Shown in pieces: positions 25,512 to 35,177 of a stretch of 64,000 nucleotides of DNA. The notes under the pieces are model-generated. The model made no database searches and had not been told where the DNA came from. It saw only the letters and a list, made by a program, of their open reading frames with translations. Made by a program: the position numbers and the translations under genes. Origin of the DNA: JAHEKO01 sp965212505 (GTDB lineage Bacteria > Acidobacteriota > Thermoanaerobaculia > Multivoradales > JAHEKO01); the NCBI GenBank assembly GCA_965212505.1, contig OZ243123.1, forward strand, positions 4,526,001-4,590,000, written 5' to 3'. Every line of letters starts with the position of its first letter. Position 1 is the first letter of the stretch.

Positions 25512-27224
25512 ATGATCCAGAAAAGCTTGCGTTTGTTCAGTTTCCTGGCCCTCGGCGTGGCCATTCTCGCGACCGGTTGTGCCGCTCCCGAGACCGACAG
25601 CTCCGCACCTGAGACCGTTGAAGTACGCCCGCTGCCCGAAGGCACGGCAGAGGCTCAGGCAACCATTTCCGCCGACCAGCTCCGTGCCGACATCGAGCGG
25701 ATGGCGAGCGACGAGTTCGGAGGGCGGGCGCCGGGTAGTGAAGGCGACACGATGACTCAGCAGTACCTGGTCGAGCGCATGCAGGAGATGGGCTTCTCGC
25801 CGGGCGCGGCGGACGGCGGCTGGCTGCAGACCTTCGACATGGTCGAGCTGACGGCAACCGGGCCCGAGACCTGGAGCTTCGCTACGGGCGACGGATCGGT
25901 CGACCTGACCTACTGGGACGACTGGGTAGCGACGAGCGGGGTGCAGGGAGACAAGGCCACGATCGACAACGCCGAGCTGATCTTCGTCGGCTACGGCATG
26001 CAGGCTCCCGAGTACGGCTGGGACGACTTCGGCGACGTCGATGTCACCGGCAAGGTGCTCGTCGTGATGAACAACGACCCCGACTGGGACCCCGAGCTCT
26101 TTGCCGGCGATCGCCGACTGCTCTACGGCCGCTGGACCTACAAGTACGGCAAGGCCGACGAGCTCGGCGCGGCCGGCACGATCATCATTCACACTGACAA
26201 GTCGGCCGGCTACCCGTATGGCGTGGTGCAGAACGGCTGGAGCGGATCGCAGTTCGAGATCCCCGCCGGCGATGGACCGCGCTCCCAGGTCGACGCTTGG
26301 ACCACCGAAGACGCCATGCGCACCCTCATGGCGGCTGCGGGCCACGACCTCGACGCGCTGCGCGAGTCGGCCAAGAGCCCCGACTTCCAACCGGTACCGC
26401 TCGGCATCACCACTTCGCTCGAGCTTTCCAACGAGGTTCGCACCGTGCAGACGGCCAACGTGCTCGGCGTTCTGCCGGGTAGCGATGCCGAGCTGTCGAA
26501 CGAGTACGTCGTCTACACCGCGCACCACGACCACTTCGGTCAGGGCAAGGCCAACGACGACGGCGACGACATCTACAACGGCGCGCTCGACAACGCGGCC
26601 GGTTGCGCGCAGATTCTCGCCATCGGCGAGGCGCTCGCCGCGCTGCCGGAGGCGCCGCGACGCTCCACCCTGCTCGCCTTTGTTGGCGCCGAGGAGCAGG
26701 GTCTTCTCGGCTCGGCCTACTATGCGGCCAACCCGACCATCGAGCCCGGGTACATGGCGGCCAACATCAACTACGACGGCGCCAATATCTGGGGCCGCAA
26801 CAAGGACGTCACGTACATCGGCTACGGCAAGTCGACCCTCGACGCGGTGATCGATCAGTACGCGGGCGAACAGGGCCGTATCGTCAAGCCGGATCAGTTC
26901 CCTGACAAGGGCTACTTCTACCGCTCGGACCAGTTCAACTTCGCCAAGATCGGCGTACCCGCTGTCTATCTCGACACGGGCACGGAGTTCGTCGACCAGC
27001 CGGCGGAGTGGGGTCGTGAGCGTATCGAGGAGTGGACCGCCATCCACTACCACCAGCCGACCGACGAGCTCGTCGACGACTGGAACTTCGACGGCATGCT
27101 CGACGACGTCGTGCTCGGCTTCCGTGCCGGGCTTCATATCGCCGAGCAGGACGAGATGCCAAGTTGGAACGAGGGCGACGAGTTCGAGGCCGCGCGCCTC
27201 GCGGCGCTCGAGGCGGTCGAATAA
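25512..27224 (+). CDS. M28 family metallopeptidase lipoprotein
   Basis: 570 residues. AAGGAGA precedes the ATG, and the N-terminus is a lipoprotein signal with lipobox ATGCA. A PA-like domain is inserted in the first half (GYGMQAPEYGWDDFGDVDVTGKVLVVMNNDP). The M28 zinc site follows: AHHDHFG (His), NGALDNAAG (bridging Asp), FVGAEEQGLLGS (catalytic Glu and ligand Glu), ANINYDGANIWG (Asp), and a late His in IHYHQPTDEL. The enzyme is predicted to release N-terminal amino acids at the cell surface or in the periplasm. It is separated by about 30 bases from the downstream choice-of-anchor B gene, so co-transcription is likely. Confidence 0.9.
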   Translation: MIQKSLRLFSFLALGVAILATGCAAPETDSSAPETVEVRPLPEGTAEAQATISADQLRADIERMASDEFGGRAPGSEGDTMTQQYLVERMQEMGFSPGAADGGWLQTFDMVELTATGPETWSFATGDGSVDLTYWDDWVATSGVQGDKATIDNAELIFVGYGMQAPEYGWDDFGDVDVTGKVLVVMNNDPDWDPELFAGDRRLLYGRWTYKYGKADELGAAGTIIIHTDKSAGYPYGVVQNGWSGSQFEIPAGDGPRSQVDAWTTEDAMRTLMAAAGHDLDALRESAKSPDFQPVPLGITTSLELSNEVRTVQTANVLGVLPGSDAELSNEYVVYTAHHDHFGQGKANDDGDDIYNGALDNAAGCAQILAIGEALAALPEAPRRSTLLAFVGAEEQGLLGSAYYAANPTIEPGYMAANINYDGANIWGRNKDVTYIGYGKSTLDAVIDQYAGEQGRIVKPDQFPDKGYFYRSDQFNFAKIGVPAVYLDTGTEFVDQPAEWGRERIEEWTAIHYHQPTDELVDDWNFDGMLDDVVLGFRAGLHIAEQDEMPSWNEGDEFEAARLAALEAVE

Positions 27225-27256
27225 ATCCAAACGCGCGGTAGGGGCGGAGAGAGAGT

Positions 27257-29140
27257 ATGACCTGCGAGAGACTTACACCGTTCGCCGTAGTCGGTCTATT
27301 GATCGTTGCGGCGCCCGTCGAACGCACCGAGGCGTGTCACGTGCCGGTGCAGTCCGAGTATCTGTCGGCTGCACAAGAGTCGCTCGCCGCGCACGGCCAC
27401 GGTAGCCAGGCGCGCATTCCGTACAAGCTGGAGCAATCGACCGCCTGCGAGAACGGCATGGCCGACATCTTCCCGTGCGAGAACGTCGATCTCCTGGCAC
27501 ACCTACCGCTCGAGGACATCGGTGGTGGCAGCGGCAACGACATCTGGGGCTGGCGCGACGGCGGCGAAGAGTACGCTCTGATCGGTCGCTCGACCGGCAC
27601 CGCCTTCGTCAACATGACCGACCCTGAGAACCCGGTCTATCTCGGCGACCTGCCGACGGTGGTGCGCAGCTCGGCATGGCGCGACATCAAGGTCTACAAG
27701 AACCACGCCTACGTGGTCTCCGACTCCGCCGGCCAGCACGGCATGCAGGTCTTCGACCTCACGCGCTTGCGCTCGGTCAACAATCCGCCCGTCCAGTTCG
27801 ACGCCGACGCTCGCTATGAGGAGTTCGGCTCGGCTCACAACCTGGTGATCAACGAGGACACCGGTTTCGCCTACGCCGTCGGTGCGGACGTCTGTGCGGG
27901 CGGCCTCCACATGATCGACATCCGCGAGCCGAAGGCGCCGGTGTTGGCGGGCTGCTTCGACGACGACGGCTACACCCACGATGCCCAGTGTGTGGTCTAC
28001 CAGGGCGGCGACGCCCGCTACCGCGGCAGCGAGATCTGCTTCGCCTCGAACGAGGACTCGGTGACCGTGGTCGACGTCAGCGACAAGAGCAACCCGGTGA
28101 TGCTGTCGCGCAACGGATACGAGGGCAGCGCCTACACGCATCAGGGCTGGCTCACCGAAGATCACGGCTATTTCGTGGTCGATGACGAGCTCGACGAGTC
28201 GCGTCGCGGCCACAACGCGAGGACCTACGTCTGGGACATGTCGGACCTCGAGAGTCCGCAGCTGACCGGATTCCACGAGTCGCCGCGCATGTCGATCGAC
28301 CATAACCAGTATGTGATGGACGGCTTCACGTACCAGGCGAACTACCAGCAGGGTCTGACAATTCTCGAGCTGGTCGACCCGGCGACCGCGAGCCTCGATG
28401 AGGCAGCTTTCTTCGACACCTACCCCGAGTCGAATCGAGCTCAGTTCGACGGCGCCTGGAGTGTCTACCCGTACCTCAAGAGTGGCGCGGTGATCATCAG
28501 CGACATCAACCGCGGGCTCTTCATCGTGCGGCCGCGACTGAGCCGTGGTCTCTTCATCGACGGCTTCGAAAGCGGCAACCTCGACAACTGGTCGCGCAGC
28601 AAGGGCAACGTTGGAATCACATCCCCCGGCTTGAAGAAGTCGGGCTTTGCGTTTGAGGTCACCGTCGACGGAACCGACGCGGTTTCGCAGATCGTGTCGC
28701 TCCAGCCCGCGCGGGAGAAGAGTCTCGAGACGAGCCTTCTGCTACAGGTGAATCAGGTCGATCTGGGCGGCGGCGAGGTCGAGGTGCTGCGTTTTGTCAG
28801 CCCGCGCAAGAAGACCATCGTCAGCCTGACCCTCGAGCAGCGCGGCAACAAGTACTTCGTCAACCTGTCGGCCGAGAGTGGTGGCGAGATGGAGCAGATC
28901 GGCTCGACGCCCGTTCCGCGCAAGAAGGCGGTGCTGCTCCGAGTCGATTGGCAGCAGGCGACCGACGCCAACAGCAACAACGGCTCGATCCGCCTGATCA
29001 AGAAGAAGCGGGTACGCGCGTCGCGATCGACGCTCGACACCATCGCGACCATCGACGCGGTGCGCCTCGGCCTGCCCTCGGGCTCCGCCGGTGCGGTTGG
29101 CGGAAGCGTCGTCTTCGACGACTGTCAAGTCTCGCAGTAA
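27257..29140 (+). CDS. Choice-of-anchor B family protein (LVIVD-type beta-propeller), exported
   Basis: 627 residues with an N-terminal hydrophobic signal ending around TEACH. Residues of about 70-430 form LVIVD-like propeller repeats (IWGWRDGGEEYALIGRSTGTAFV, IKVYKNHAYVVSDSAGQHGMQVFDL, VTVVDVSDKSNPVMLSRNGYEGSAYTHQGW), which is the choice-of-anchor B layout. The C-terminal about 190 residues start with DGFESGNLDNWS and form a jelly-roll-like region ending VVFDDCQVSQ, common in secreted Acidobacteriota proteins. The role is unknown; probably cell-surface. It lies 32 bases after the M28 lipoprotein gene. Its stop is followed by a palindromic repeat shared with the convergent NAD-GDH gene. Confidence 0.8.
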   Translation: MTCERLTPFAVVGLLIVAAPVERTEACHVPVQSEYLSAAQESLAAHGHGSQARIPYKLEQSTACENGMADIFPCENVDLLAHLPLEDIGGGSGNDIWGWRDGGEEYALIGRSTGTAFVNMTDPENPVYLGDLPTVVRSSAWRDIKVYKNHAYVVSDSAGQHGMQVFDLTRLRSVNNPPVQFDADARYEEFGSAHNLVINEDTGFAYAVGADVCAGGLHMIDIREPKAPVLAGCFDDDGYTHDAQCVVYQGGDARYRGSEICFASNEDSVTVVDVSDKSNPVMLSRNGYEGSAYTHQGWLTEDHGYFVVDDELDESRRGHNARTYVWDMSDLESPQLTGFHESPRMSIDHNQYVMDGFTYQANYQQGLTILELVDPATASLDEAAFFDTYPESNRAQFDGAWSVYPYLKSGAVIISDINRGLFIVRPRLSRGLFIDGFESGNLDNWSRSKGNVGITSPGLKKSGFAFEVTVDGTDAVSQIVSLQPAREKSLETSLLLQVNQVDLGGGEVEVLRFVSPRKKTIVSLTLEQRGNKYFVNLSAESGGEMEQIGSTPVPRKKAVLLRVDWQQATDANSNNGSIRLIKKKRVRASRSTLDTIATIDAVRLGLPSGSAGAVGGSVVFDDCQVSQ

Positions 29141-29144
29141 GAAT

Positions 29145-29214
29145 CGGGGGACACGTTACCCATTTCCCGCCACCCAACGGCTGGCGGTGAAGAAAATGGG
29201 TAATGTGTCCCTCG
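29145..29214. repeat. REP-like palindrome between convergent genes
   Basis: The left arm, 29145-29172, contains GGGACACGTTACCCATTT. The right arm, 29182-29214, is its near-complement, ending AAATGGGTAATGTGTCCC. The inner tips CCGCCA and TGGCGG also pair. It fills the whole gap between two convergent stops. It resembles REP-type palindromes found dispersed in bacterial genomes and could also act as a bidirectional terminator. Confidence 0.65.
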
Positions 29215-29218
29215 GTTG

Positions 29219-32200
29219 TTACTCGCCCATCGATTTGAGCTGACGGTTCGCCACCGCGAGCATTGCCAAGGTCGGGTGCGAGACCGACTGGAGCTCCGCG
29301 ATCAGCTGGTCGGTGGTCGCTACCTGTGAGCTCTGGTTCTCGGCCCAGGCGGCGACCTGCTCGACGTTGAGCTCGGCTCCGTCGACACTCGTGAGAACGG
29401 TCCGTGCCAGCTCGGTCTGATTGCCCGCGAGGTCGTCGACGATGGCGTTGACCGCGAGCTTGTCCCAGGCGCTCTCGATCGGTAGCCGGAGAGCCGTGCG
29501 CCGCGCCCAGTCGAAGCCGAAGCGCGAACCGATGGCGAAGTAGAACTGCGCCACCGCCGGCGCCGGCCACCCTCCCGAGCGCGCCAGGCGCACGACGTCG
29601 CACGCGGGCGTGGCGAACTGGAGCTGGACGATCCGCCGCGCCAGGTCCAGGTCGGCCCCCAACTCGACAAAAGAGCGAATGCGCCCTTCGATCAGCTCCG
29701 CTTCGGCGGCGGTGGTCAGTTCGTCGAGCCGACTGGCGATGGCGCTGACCCCTTCGTGGAACTCCTCGATACGTGCTCCGAGGTCGTCGAGCCCGTCGGG
29801 CAGACGAAGGAACCAAACGGTCGCGCGCTCGAGCGCTCGACCGCACTCCACCAGCATGGTGGCCTGCACGCTCGCCGGAATGCGGTTGTCGAGCGCCTCG
29901 ACCTCGTTCCACAGCTCGCGCAGCCCGAACGCCTCGCGACTGACCACGTAGGCGCGCGCGATGTCGGCCGTCGACTTGCCGGTGCGCTCTCGCACCTCGT
30001 GAACGAAGGCGATGCCGACCCGATTGATGATGTCGTTGGTCAGCACGGTCGCGATGATCTCGCGCTGCAGCCGATGGCCAGGGATCGCATGAGCGAACCG
30101 CTCTCGAATCGGCTCGGGGAAGTAGCGCTGGAGCTCTCGCACCATGAACAGATCGTCCGGCACGTCGGACTTGAGCAGCTCGCCGTACAGGTCCAACTTG
30201 GCGTAGGAGAGCAGCACCGCAAGCTCCGAGCGGGTGAGTCCCAAACCATGGTTGGAGCGCTCTTCCAACTCGTCGTCCTCCGGAAGATGCTCGATCTCGC
30301 GATCGAGGCGACCCTTCTTCTCGAGGGCGTTCATGAAGCGGCTGTGGCGGTCGTTGAGGCGCGAACCGAGCTGATGGGTGACCGTGATCGCCTGGGTCTG
30401 AAGATAGTTGTCGCGCAGCACCAGATCACCAACCTCGGTGGTCATCTGGTGGAGGAGTTCGTCGCGCTGTTTGCGCGTCATGTCGCCGTTCTCTTCGACA
30501 CCGCGCAGCAGAATCTTGATGTTGACCTCGTGATCCGAGCAGTCGACGCCGGCCGAGTTGTCGATCGAATCGGTATTCAGGTGCACCTGTCGCAAGCCGA
30601 GCTCGATGCGGCCGGGCTGCGTGACGCCGAGGTTTGCACCCTCGCCGACCACCGCGGCACGCACGTGTTTCGCGTCGATCCTCACGCCGTCGTTCGAACG
30701 GTCGTCCGCGTCGGCCTGCGACTCGGAACTCGCCTTGACATAGGTGCCGATGCCGCCGAACCAGAGTAGATCGATCTCCGCCTTGAGGATGTGGCGGATC
30801 AGCTCGTTCGGGCGGACGCTCTCTTCCTCGAGGCCGAACAGCTCTCGCATCTCGGGGGTGATCTCGACCGACTTCGCCGAACGATCGAAGACACCGCCAC
30901 CGGCAGAGATCAAACTCGCGTCGTAGTCGGCCCAGGTCGAGCGCGGGAGCTCGAAGAGCCGCTTGCGCTCCTGCCAGCTCGCCTCCGGATCGGGATTCGG
31001 GTCGACAAAGACGTGCAGATGGTTGAAGGCAGCGATCAGCCGGATGTGGCGCGAGAGCAACATGCCGTTACCAAAGACGTCACCGGACATGTCGCCGACG
31101 CCAACCACCGTGAAGTCTTCGTTCTGAACGTCCTTGTCGAGCTCGCGGAAGTGACGCTTCACCGACTCCCAGGCGCCGCGGGCCGTGATCGACATCTTCT
31201 TGTGGTCGTAGCCTGCCGAGCCGCCAGAGGCGAAGGCGTCATCGAGCCAGAAGCCGTACTCCGCCGAGATGGCGTTGGCGGTGTCGGAGAAGGTGGCCGT
31301 GCCTTTGTCGGCAGCGACGACCAGGTACGGATCATCGCCATCGCGACGACGCACGCGCGACGGTGGCACCAGGCGATCGCCGTCGAGGTTGTCCGTCAGG
31401 TCGAGCAGTCCATGCATCATGGTGCGGTAGCACTCGCGCACCTCGGTCTGCATCTCCTCCCGACCCTCGGGCGGGCGCCGAACCACGAAGCCGCCCTTGG
31501 AGCCGACCGGCACGATGACCGCGTTCTTCACCATCTGTGCCTTCATCAGGCCCAGGATCTCGGTGCGGAAGTCCTCGCGTCGATCCGACCATCGGATCCC
31601 TCCGCGCGCCACCGGGCCGCCGCGCAGATGGATCGCTTCGAGCCGAGGGCTGTGCACGTGAATCTCACGGTACGGCTTGGGCAGGGGCAGCTCGTCGATC
31701 GATCTCGAGTCGATCTTCATCGCCAGGTAGGGCTTCGGCTGACCCTCGTTGTCTAGCTGGAAGTAGTTGGTGCGAAGCGTCGACTCGATCGCGTTCAGGA
31801 AACGCCTGAGGATGCGATCTTCGTCGAGACTCCGCACCTGTTCGAGCCGGCGACGAATCTTGCGTGAGAGAGTCTGGGCTCGCAGGTCGGCACCGTCGTC
31901 TCCGTCGGGGTCGAAGCGCTCCAGAAAGAGGTCGACGAGCATGCGCGCGAGCTCGGGGTGCCCGGTCAAGGTTGTCCGCATGTAGCCCTGACTGAATGGA
32001 ATCCGGGCCTGGCGCAGGTACTTCGCGTAGGCGCGGATGAGCGTGACTTCGCGCGGCTGGATGCCGCCGATCAGAACGAGCTTGTTGAGGCTGTCGTTCT
32101 CCATCTCGCCCGACCAGACGCGCGAGAAGATTTCGTGGAACGACGCGCGGACGTCGCTCAGAGTGATCGGCTGCTCGTCCTCCGTCACCATGGCCAGGTC

Positions 32201-34036
32201 CCGAATCCAGACGCACGCACCTCCCTCGGGACGAACCTCGAAGAGTCGCTCGTCGATGACCCGGAGTCCCAGGTTCTCGAGCATCGGCAGCACCTCGGAC
32301 AGATGAGTCCGCTGGCTGGTCAGGTAGATCTTGAAGTTGAGCTCGTGCTCGCCGGCGTCGGGGCGCCGGTAGAGGTTCATCGCCATCGAGCCGTTCTCGA
32401 GCGCCTCCTCGATTCGAGCGATGTCGAGGACCGCGAGCTGCTCGTTGTACTGACTCGAATAGCCGGCCGCAAAGGAGCTGCCGAAGCGGCGGGCGAGCCT
32501 CGTACCCTTTGCCTCGCCGTGCTGCTCGACCAACTCCTCGGCCAGCCGGTCCTCCCAGAGCCGCACAGCCTCGACCAGCTGCGCCTCGACCTCCTCGACC
32601 GGCGGCGCGTTGCCATCACGCATCGGCGTCTTGACGACAAAATGCAGGCGCGCAAGTGGTGAGTCGGTGAGGTGGGTATAGAACCGATCGATCTCGCCCT
32701 GGTAGGCGGTCTCGAGAATCTTGGAGATTCGGAGCCGGTTGGCGGTGTCGTAGCGATCGCGAGGCAGATAGACCAGGCAAGAGACGAAGCGTTCGAAGGG
32801 GTCGTGGCGCACGAAGAGCGCCGTCCGCTGGCGGTCTTGGAGATGCAAGATGCCGCGGCCGATCTCGAGCAGCTCCTCCTCCGACGTCTGGAAGAGCTCC
32901 GTTCGAGGGTAGCTGTCGAGAACGTGTTGGAGCTGACGTGCGCTGTGGCTCGTCTCCGACAGATTCGCAGCCTCCAACACCCACGCTACGCGGCGCCGGA
33001 GCACCGGGATCACCCGCGGACTGTCGGAAAACGCCTCGGAGGTGAAGAGGCCGACAAACAGCTTTGCGCCGACGACCTCGCCGGACTCGTCGAAGACACT
33101 GACTGCGACCGTGTCGAGGCTGACGCCACGGTGCACCGTCGAACGACGCAGCGTCTGCGTGATGCGAAGGAGGGTCTTTTCGCGCAGGAAGTCCGACTGC
33201 TCTTCGGTGAGCTCGATTCCTCGCAGTCCGCCGAAGACCTTCATCTTCGGATTCTTGAGCAGGCCGAGTCCGGCGTCGGGGTCGAGACGAACCTGCATCT
33301 CGTCACCCGTGCCCTCGAAGACGTAGCGGCGATAGCCGAGGAAGGTGAATCGACCGTCGCGCATCCACTCCAGCAGAGCGATCGCCTCCGCGACCTCTTC
33401 CGAGTCCACCGCGGCCGGAGGACGGGCCCCTAGCTCCTCGCCGATTCTCGCGGTCTCGTCGAGCATCGGCGTCCAGTCCTCGACCGCGCACCGAACGTCG
33501 GCGAGTACCCGCACGATCCCCTCGCGAAGCTCCTCGAGCGATTCTTCCGGCTGCTCACCGATCTGCAGCTGCGCGTAGGACTCCCGAAGCCCATCGGTAC
33601 CCGCATCGTGGATACGCTCCAGCTTGCCCTCGGTCGTGCGCTCGACCGTGAAGATCGGATGCACGAGCATGGCGACGTCGATGTCGAGGCGAGTCACCTC
33701 GGCGATGATCGAGTCGATCAGGAATGGCATGTCGTCGGTCACCACCTCGATCACGGTGTGCGACGACTGCCATCCGCTCTTGTCGATTCGAGGGTTGTAG
33801 ACGCGGACCTTCGCCTCGTCGAGCGGCCTCTTCTGCGCAAAGCGCCAGAAGGCCAGAGCGGCGCCATAGAGGTCGTCCGGACTCGATGAGGCGATGTCCC
33901 GCGGCGAGCAGTCTGCGTAGAGGCCGGCGACGAAGGCTTCGACATCTGCCGCTGCCTGTCCCTCGAAACGGGTGCGAACCCGTTCCAGGAGCCGCTCAAT
34001 CAGCTCACGCTTTCCCTTCTCGTTCGGTGAGGTCAG
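29219..34036 (-). CDS. gdh: NAD-specific glutamate dehydrogenase, large (about 180 kDa) type
   Basis: About 1605 residues, typical of the NAD-GDH (PF05088) family. The long regulatory N-terminus is followed by the catalytic Glu/Leu/Phe/Val dehydrogenase core near residues 800-1150: GGPVARGGIRWSDRREDFRTE, then KAQMVKNAVIVPVGSKGGFVV with the catalytic Lys region, and a nucleotide-binding VGEGANLGVTQ. It oxidatively deaminates glutamate to 2-oxoglutarate and NH4+, a main exit for amino-acid carbon. No ATG or GTG exists before about residue 108. A CTG at 34036, 8 bases after GGAGG, fits family N-termini best; a TTG at 34096 is the alternative. It is convergent with the choice-of-anchor B gene. 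Confidence 0.92.
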   Translation of the reverse strand: MTSPNEKGKRELIERLLERVRTRFEGQAAADVEAFVAGLYADCSPRDIASSSPDDLYGAALAFWRFAQKRPLDEAKVRVYNPRIDKSGWQSSHTVIEVVTDDMPFLIDSIIAEVTRLDIDVAMLVHPIFTVERTTEGKLERIHDAGTDGLRESYAQLQIGEQPEESLEELREGIVRVLADVRCAVEDWTPMLDETARIGEELGARPPAAVDSEEVAEAIALLEWMRDGRFTFLGYRRYVFEGTGDEMQVRLDPDAGLGLLKNPKMKVFGGLRGIELTEEQSDFLREKTLLRITQTLRRSTVHRGVSLDTVAVSVFDESGEVVGAKLFVGLFTSEAFSDSPRVIPVLRRRVAWVLEAANLSETSHSARQLQHVLDSYPRTELFQTSEEELLEIGRGILHLQDRQRTALFVRHDPFERFVSCLVYLPRDRYDTANRLRISKILETAYQGEIDRFYTHLTDSPLARLHFVVKTPMRDGNAPPVEEVEAQLVEAVRLWEDRLAEELVEQHGEAKGTRLARRFGSSFAAGYSSQYNEQLAVLDIARIEEALENGSMAMNLYRRPDAGEHELNFKIYLTSQRTHLSEVLPMLENLGLRVIDERLFEVRPEGGACVWIRDLAMVTEDEQPITLSDVRASFHEIFSRVWSGEMENDSLNKLVLIGGIQPREVTLIRAYAKYLRQARIPFSQGYMRTTLTGHPELARMLVDLFLERFDPDGDDGADLRAQTLSRKIRRRLEQVRSLDEDRILRRFLNAIESTLRTNYFQLDNEGQPKPYLAMKIDSRSIDELPLPKPYREIHVHSPRLEAIHLRGGPVARGGIRWSDRREDFRTEILGLMKAQMVKNAVIVPVGSKGGFVVRRPPEGREEMQTEVRECYRTMMHGLLDLTDNLDGDRLVPPSRVRRRDGDDPYLVVAADKGTATFSDTANAISAEYGFWLDDAFASGGSAGYDHKKMSITARGAWESVKRHFRELDKDVQNEDFTVVGVGDMSGDVFGNGMLLSRHIRLIAAFNHLHVFVDPNPDPEASWQERKRLFELPRSTWADYDASLISAGGGVFDRSAKSVEITPEMRELFGLEEESVRPNELIRHILKAEIDLLWFGGIGTYVKASSESQADADDRSNDGVRIDAKHVRAAVVGEGANLGVTQPGRIELGLRQVHLNTDSIDNSAGVDCSDHEVNIKILLRGVEENGDMTRKQRDELLHQMTTEVGDLVLRDNYLQTQAITVTHQLGSRLNDRHSRFMNALEKKGRLDREIEHLPEDDELEERSNHGLGLTRSELAVLLSYAKLDLYGELLKSDVPDDLFMVRELQRYFPEPIRERFAHAIPGHRLQREIIATVLTNDIINRVGIAFVHEVRERTGKSTADIARAYVVSREAFGLRELWNEVEALDNRIPASVQATMLVECGRALERATVWFLRLPDGLDDLGARIEEFHEGVSAIASRLDELTTAAEAELIEGRIRSFVELGADLDLARRIVQLQFATPACDVVRLARSGGWPAPAVAQFYFAIGSRFGFDWARRTALRLPIESAWDKLAVNAIVDDLAGNQTELARTVLTSVDGAELNVEQVAAWAENQSSQVATTDQLIAELQSVSHPTLAMLAVANRQLKSMGE

Positions 34037-34107
34037 GGTGAATTCCTCCAGCGCGCGTCTGGCCGAACTATGCCCACCCTGCCACCCCGTTTGCAACCCT
34101 CAGTGAC

Positions 34108-34141
34108 AAAAAAGCGCCGGACCGCAAAAGCGGCCCGGCGC
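34108..34141 (-). terminator. Rho-independent terminator
   Basis: The stem GCGCCGGACCGC (34114-34125) pairs with GCGGCCCGGCGC (34130-34141) with a single mismatch and an AAAA loop. On the minus strand it is followed by six T (34113-34108). It lies just after the stop of the exported-protein gene at 34167 and terminates that transcript before the NAD-GDH gene. Confidence 0.85.
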
Positions 34142-34166
34142 GGTATTGCTCGATGAAAGGGACCCC

Positions 34167-35177
34167 TTACGGGATCGTGATCATCTTCTTGAACTCGATC
34201 ATGTTCTTCATCCGCGGGATGCGAGCTACGAGCATGTAGTCGCCAGCGGCGATCGAGCTGGGCGCGTTCATGATGTTGCGAACGCTCACCGTGTCGTTCA
34301 TGGCCAGGGTGTAGAGACCGAGGTCCATGTTGCCGACGATGTTGCCCTGCATATCCTGCAGCTCGGCGTAGATCGGAACGCTGACCGTGTCGCGACGATG
34401 CGTCAGGTCGAGGCGGAAATCGATCGTCACGCCGGAGTGGCGACGACGGATGCGGGGGTTGCCGATGAAGTTACCGACGCAGCCGCCGCCATCCTCGGTA
34501 CCCTCAACCACCATGACCCAGTGGCTGTCGGGGAAGCCGATACCCGCGATGTCCGTGGGCTCGGTGAGGGCACAGGAATCCGAAGCGACATAGCTGGCTC
34601 CGGTCTGTCCGAGGCCGTTCGCGCCCGGGAAGTACGAGCCGAAGTCGCCCGTGTTGCTGCTGTCGCAAGTGACAACCTCGACCACGAGGTCCTGGTTGAC
34701 GGGATCGCCAATGGAACCACCGACGGCCGCGGTCACGATCGTGCCGCTGGTGCCGCTCGCGTCGAGGTCGACCGTGTCGAGCAGGTTCATGTTGGCGTAG
34801 GTGAGCGCATCACCGTTGCCGATGCTGTAGGTGTTCACCGTAACCGGCACACCAGCGCAGGCACCGCCGCCCGCCGCCTCGGACTCGACGCCGAACTGCA
34901 CCGCGTCGACCGTGTAGGAGCTGGCAATGGCATGGTCGCTGTTGAGGAGGAACCGACGGAGGTACTGGTTACCCGCGTCGATGCCACCGGCGTTACAAGA
35001 GACGCCGGACCCGAACGTGATGTCGCAATCCACGCTCTGAGTGATGTCATCCGGACCGAGAACGCACGGCGCGAAGTTACGCGGACCGTGCTGGCCGGAG
35101 GGGCCCAGGTTCTGGGCTGCGACGGCGCCGGCACAAAGTACCGCGACCGCCAAGGTCATCAGAATCGCTTTCTTCAT
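34167..35177 (-). CDS. Exported protein of unknown function
   Basis: 336 residues. The start at 35177 is chosen because GGAAGGGGGA lies upstream and the protein begins with a clean Sec signal (MKKAILMTLAVAVLCAGAVAAQ). The mature part has many Asp, Gly and Ser and several Cys (APCVLGPDDITQSVDCD, SCNAGG, VVTCDSSNTGDF, DSCALTEP, GGGCVGNF), consistent with disulfides and a beta-rich secreted fold. The C-terminal about 80 residues (DTVSVPIYAELQDMQGNIVGNM to the end) look like a beta-sandwich domain. I recognise no family. It stands alone, ended by a strong terminator. Confidence 0.7.
   Translation of the reverse strand: MKKAILMTLAVAVLCAGAVAAQNLGPSGQHGPRNFAPCVLGPDDITQSVDCDITFGSGVSCNAGGIDAGNQYLRRFLLNSDHAIASSYTVDAVQFGVESEAAGGGACAGVPVTVNTYSIGNGDALTYANMNLLDTVDLDASGTSGTIVTAAVGGSIGDPVNQDLVVEVVTCDSSNTGDFGSYFPGANGLGQTGASYVASDSCALTEPTDIAGIGFPDSHWVMVVEGTEDGGGCVGNFIGNPRIRRRHSGVTIDFRLDLTHRRDTVSVPIYAELQDMQGNIVGNMDLGLYTLAMNDTVSVRNIMNAPSSIAAGDYMLVARIPRMKNMIEFKKMITIP

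Noticed and set aside
25428..27230. 600-residue frame on the minus strand
   Set aside because: It is antisense to the M28 lipoprotein, whose zinc ligands and lipobox are intact; the minus frame is Arg/Val/Asp-rich with no motif, a common shadow in GC-rich DNA.
27503..28303. 266-residue frame on the minus strand
   Set aside because: Antisense of the choice-of-anchor B gene, with no recognisable domain.
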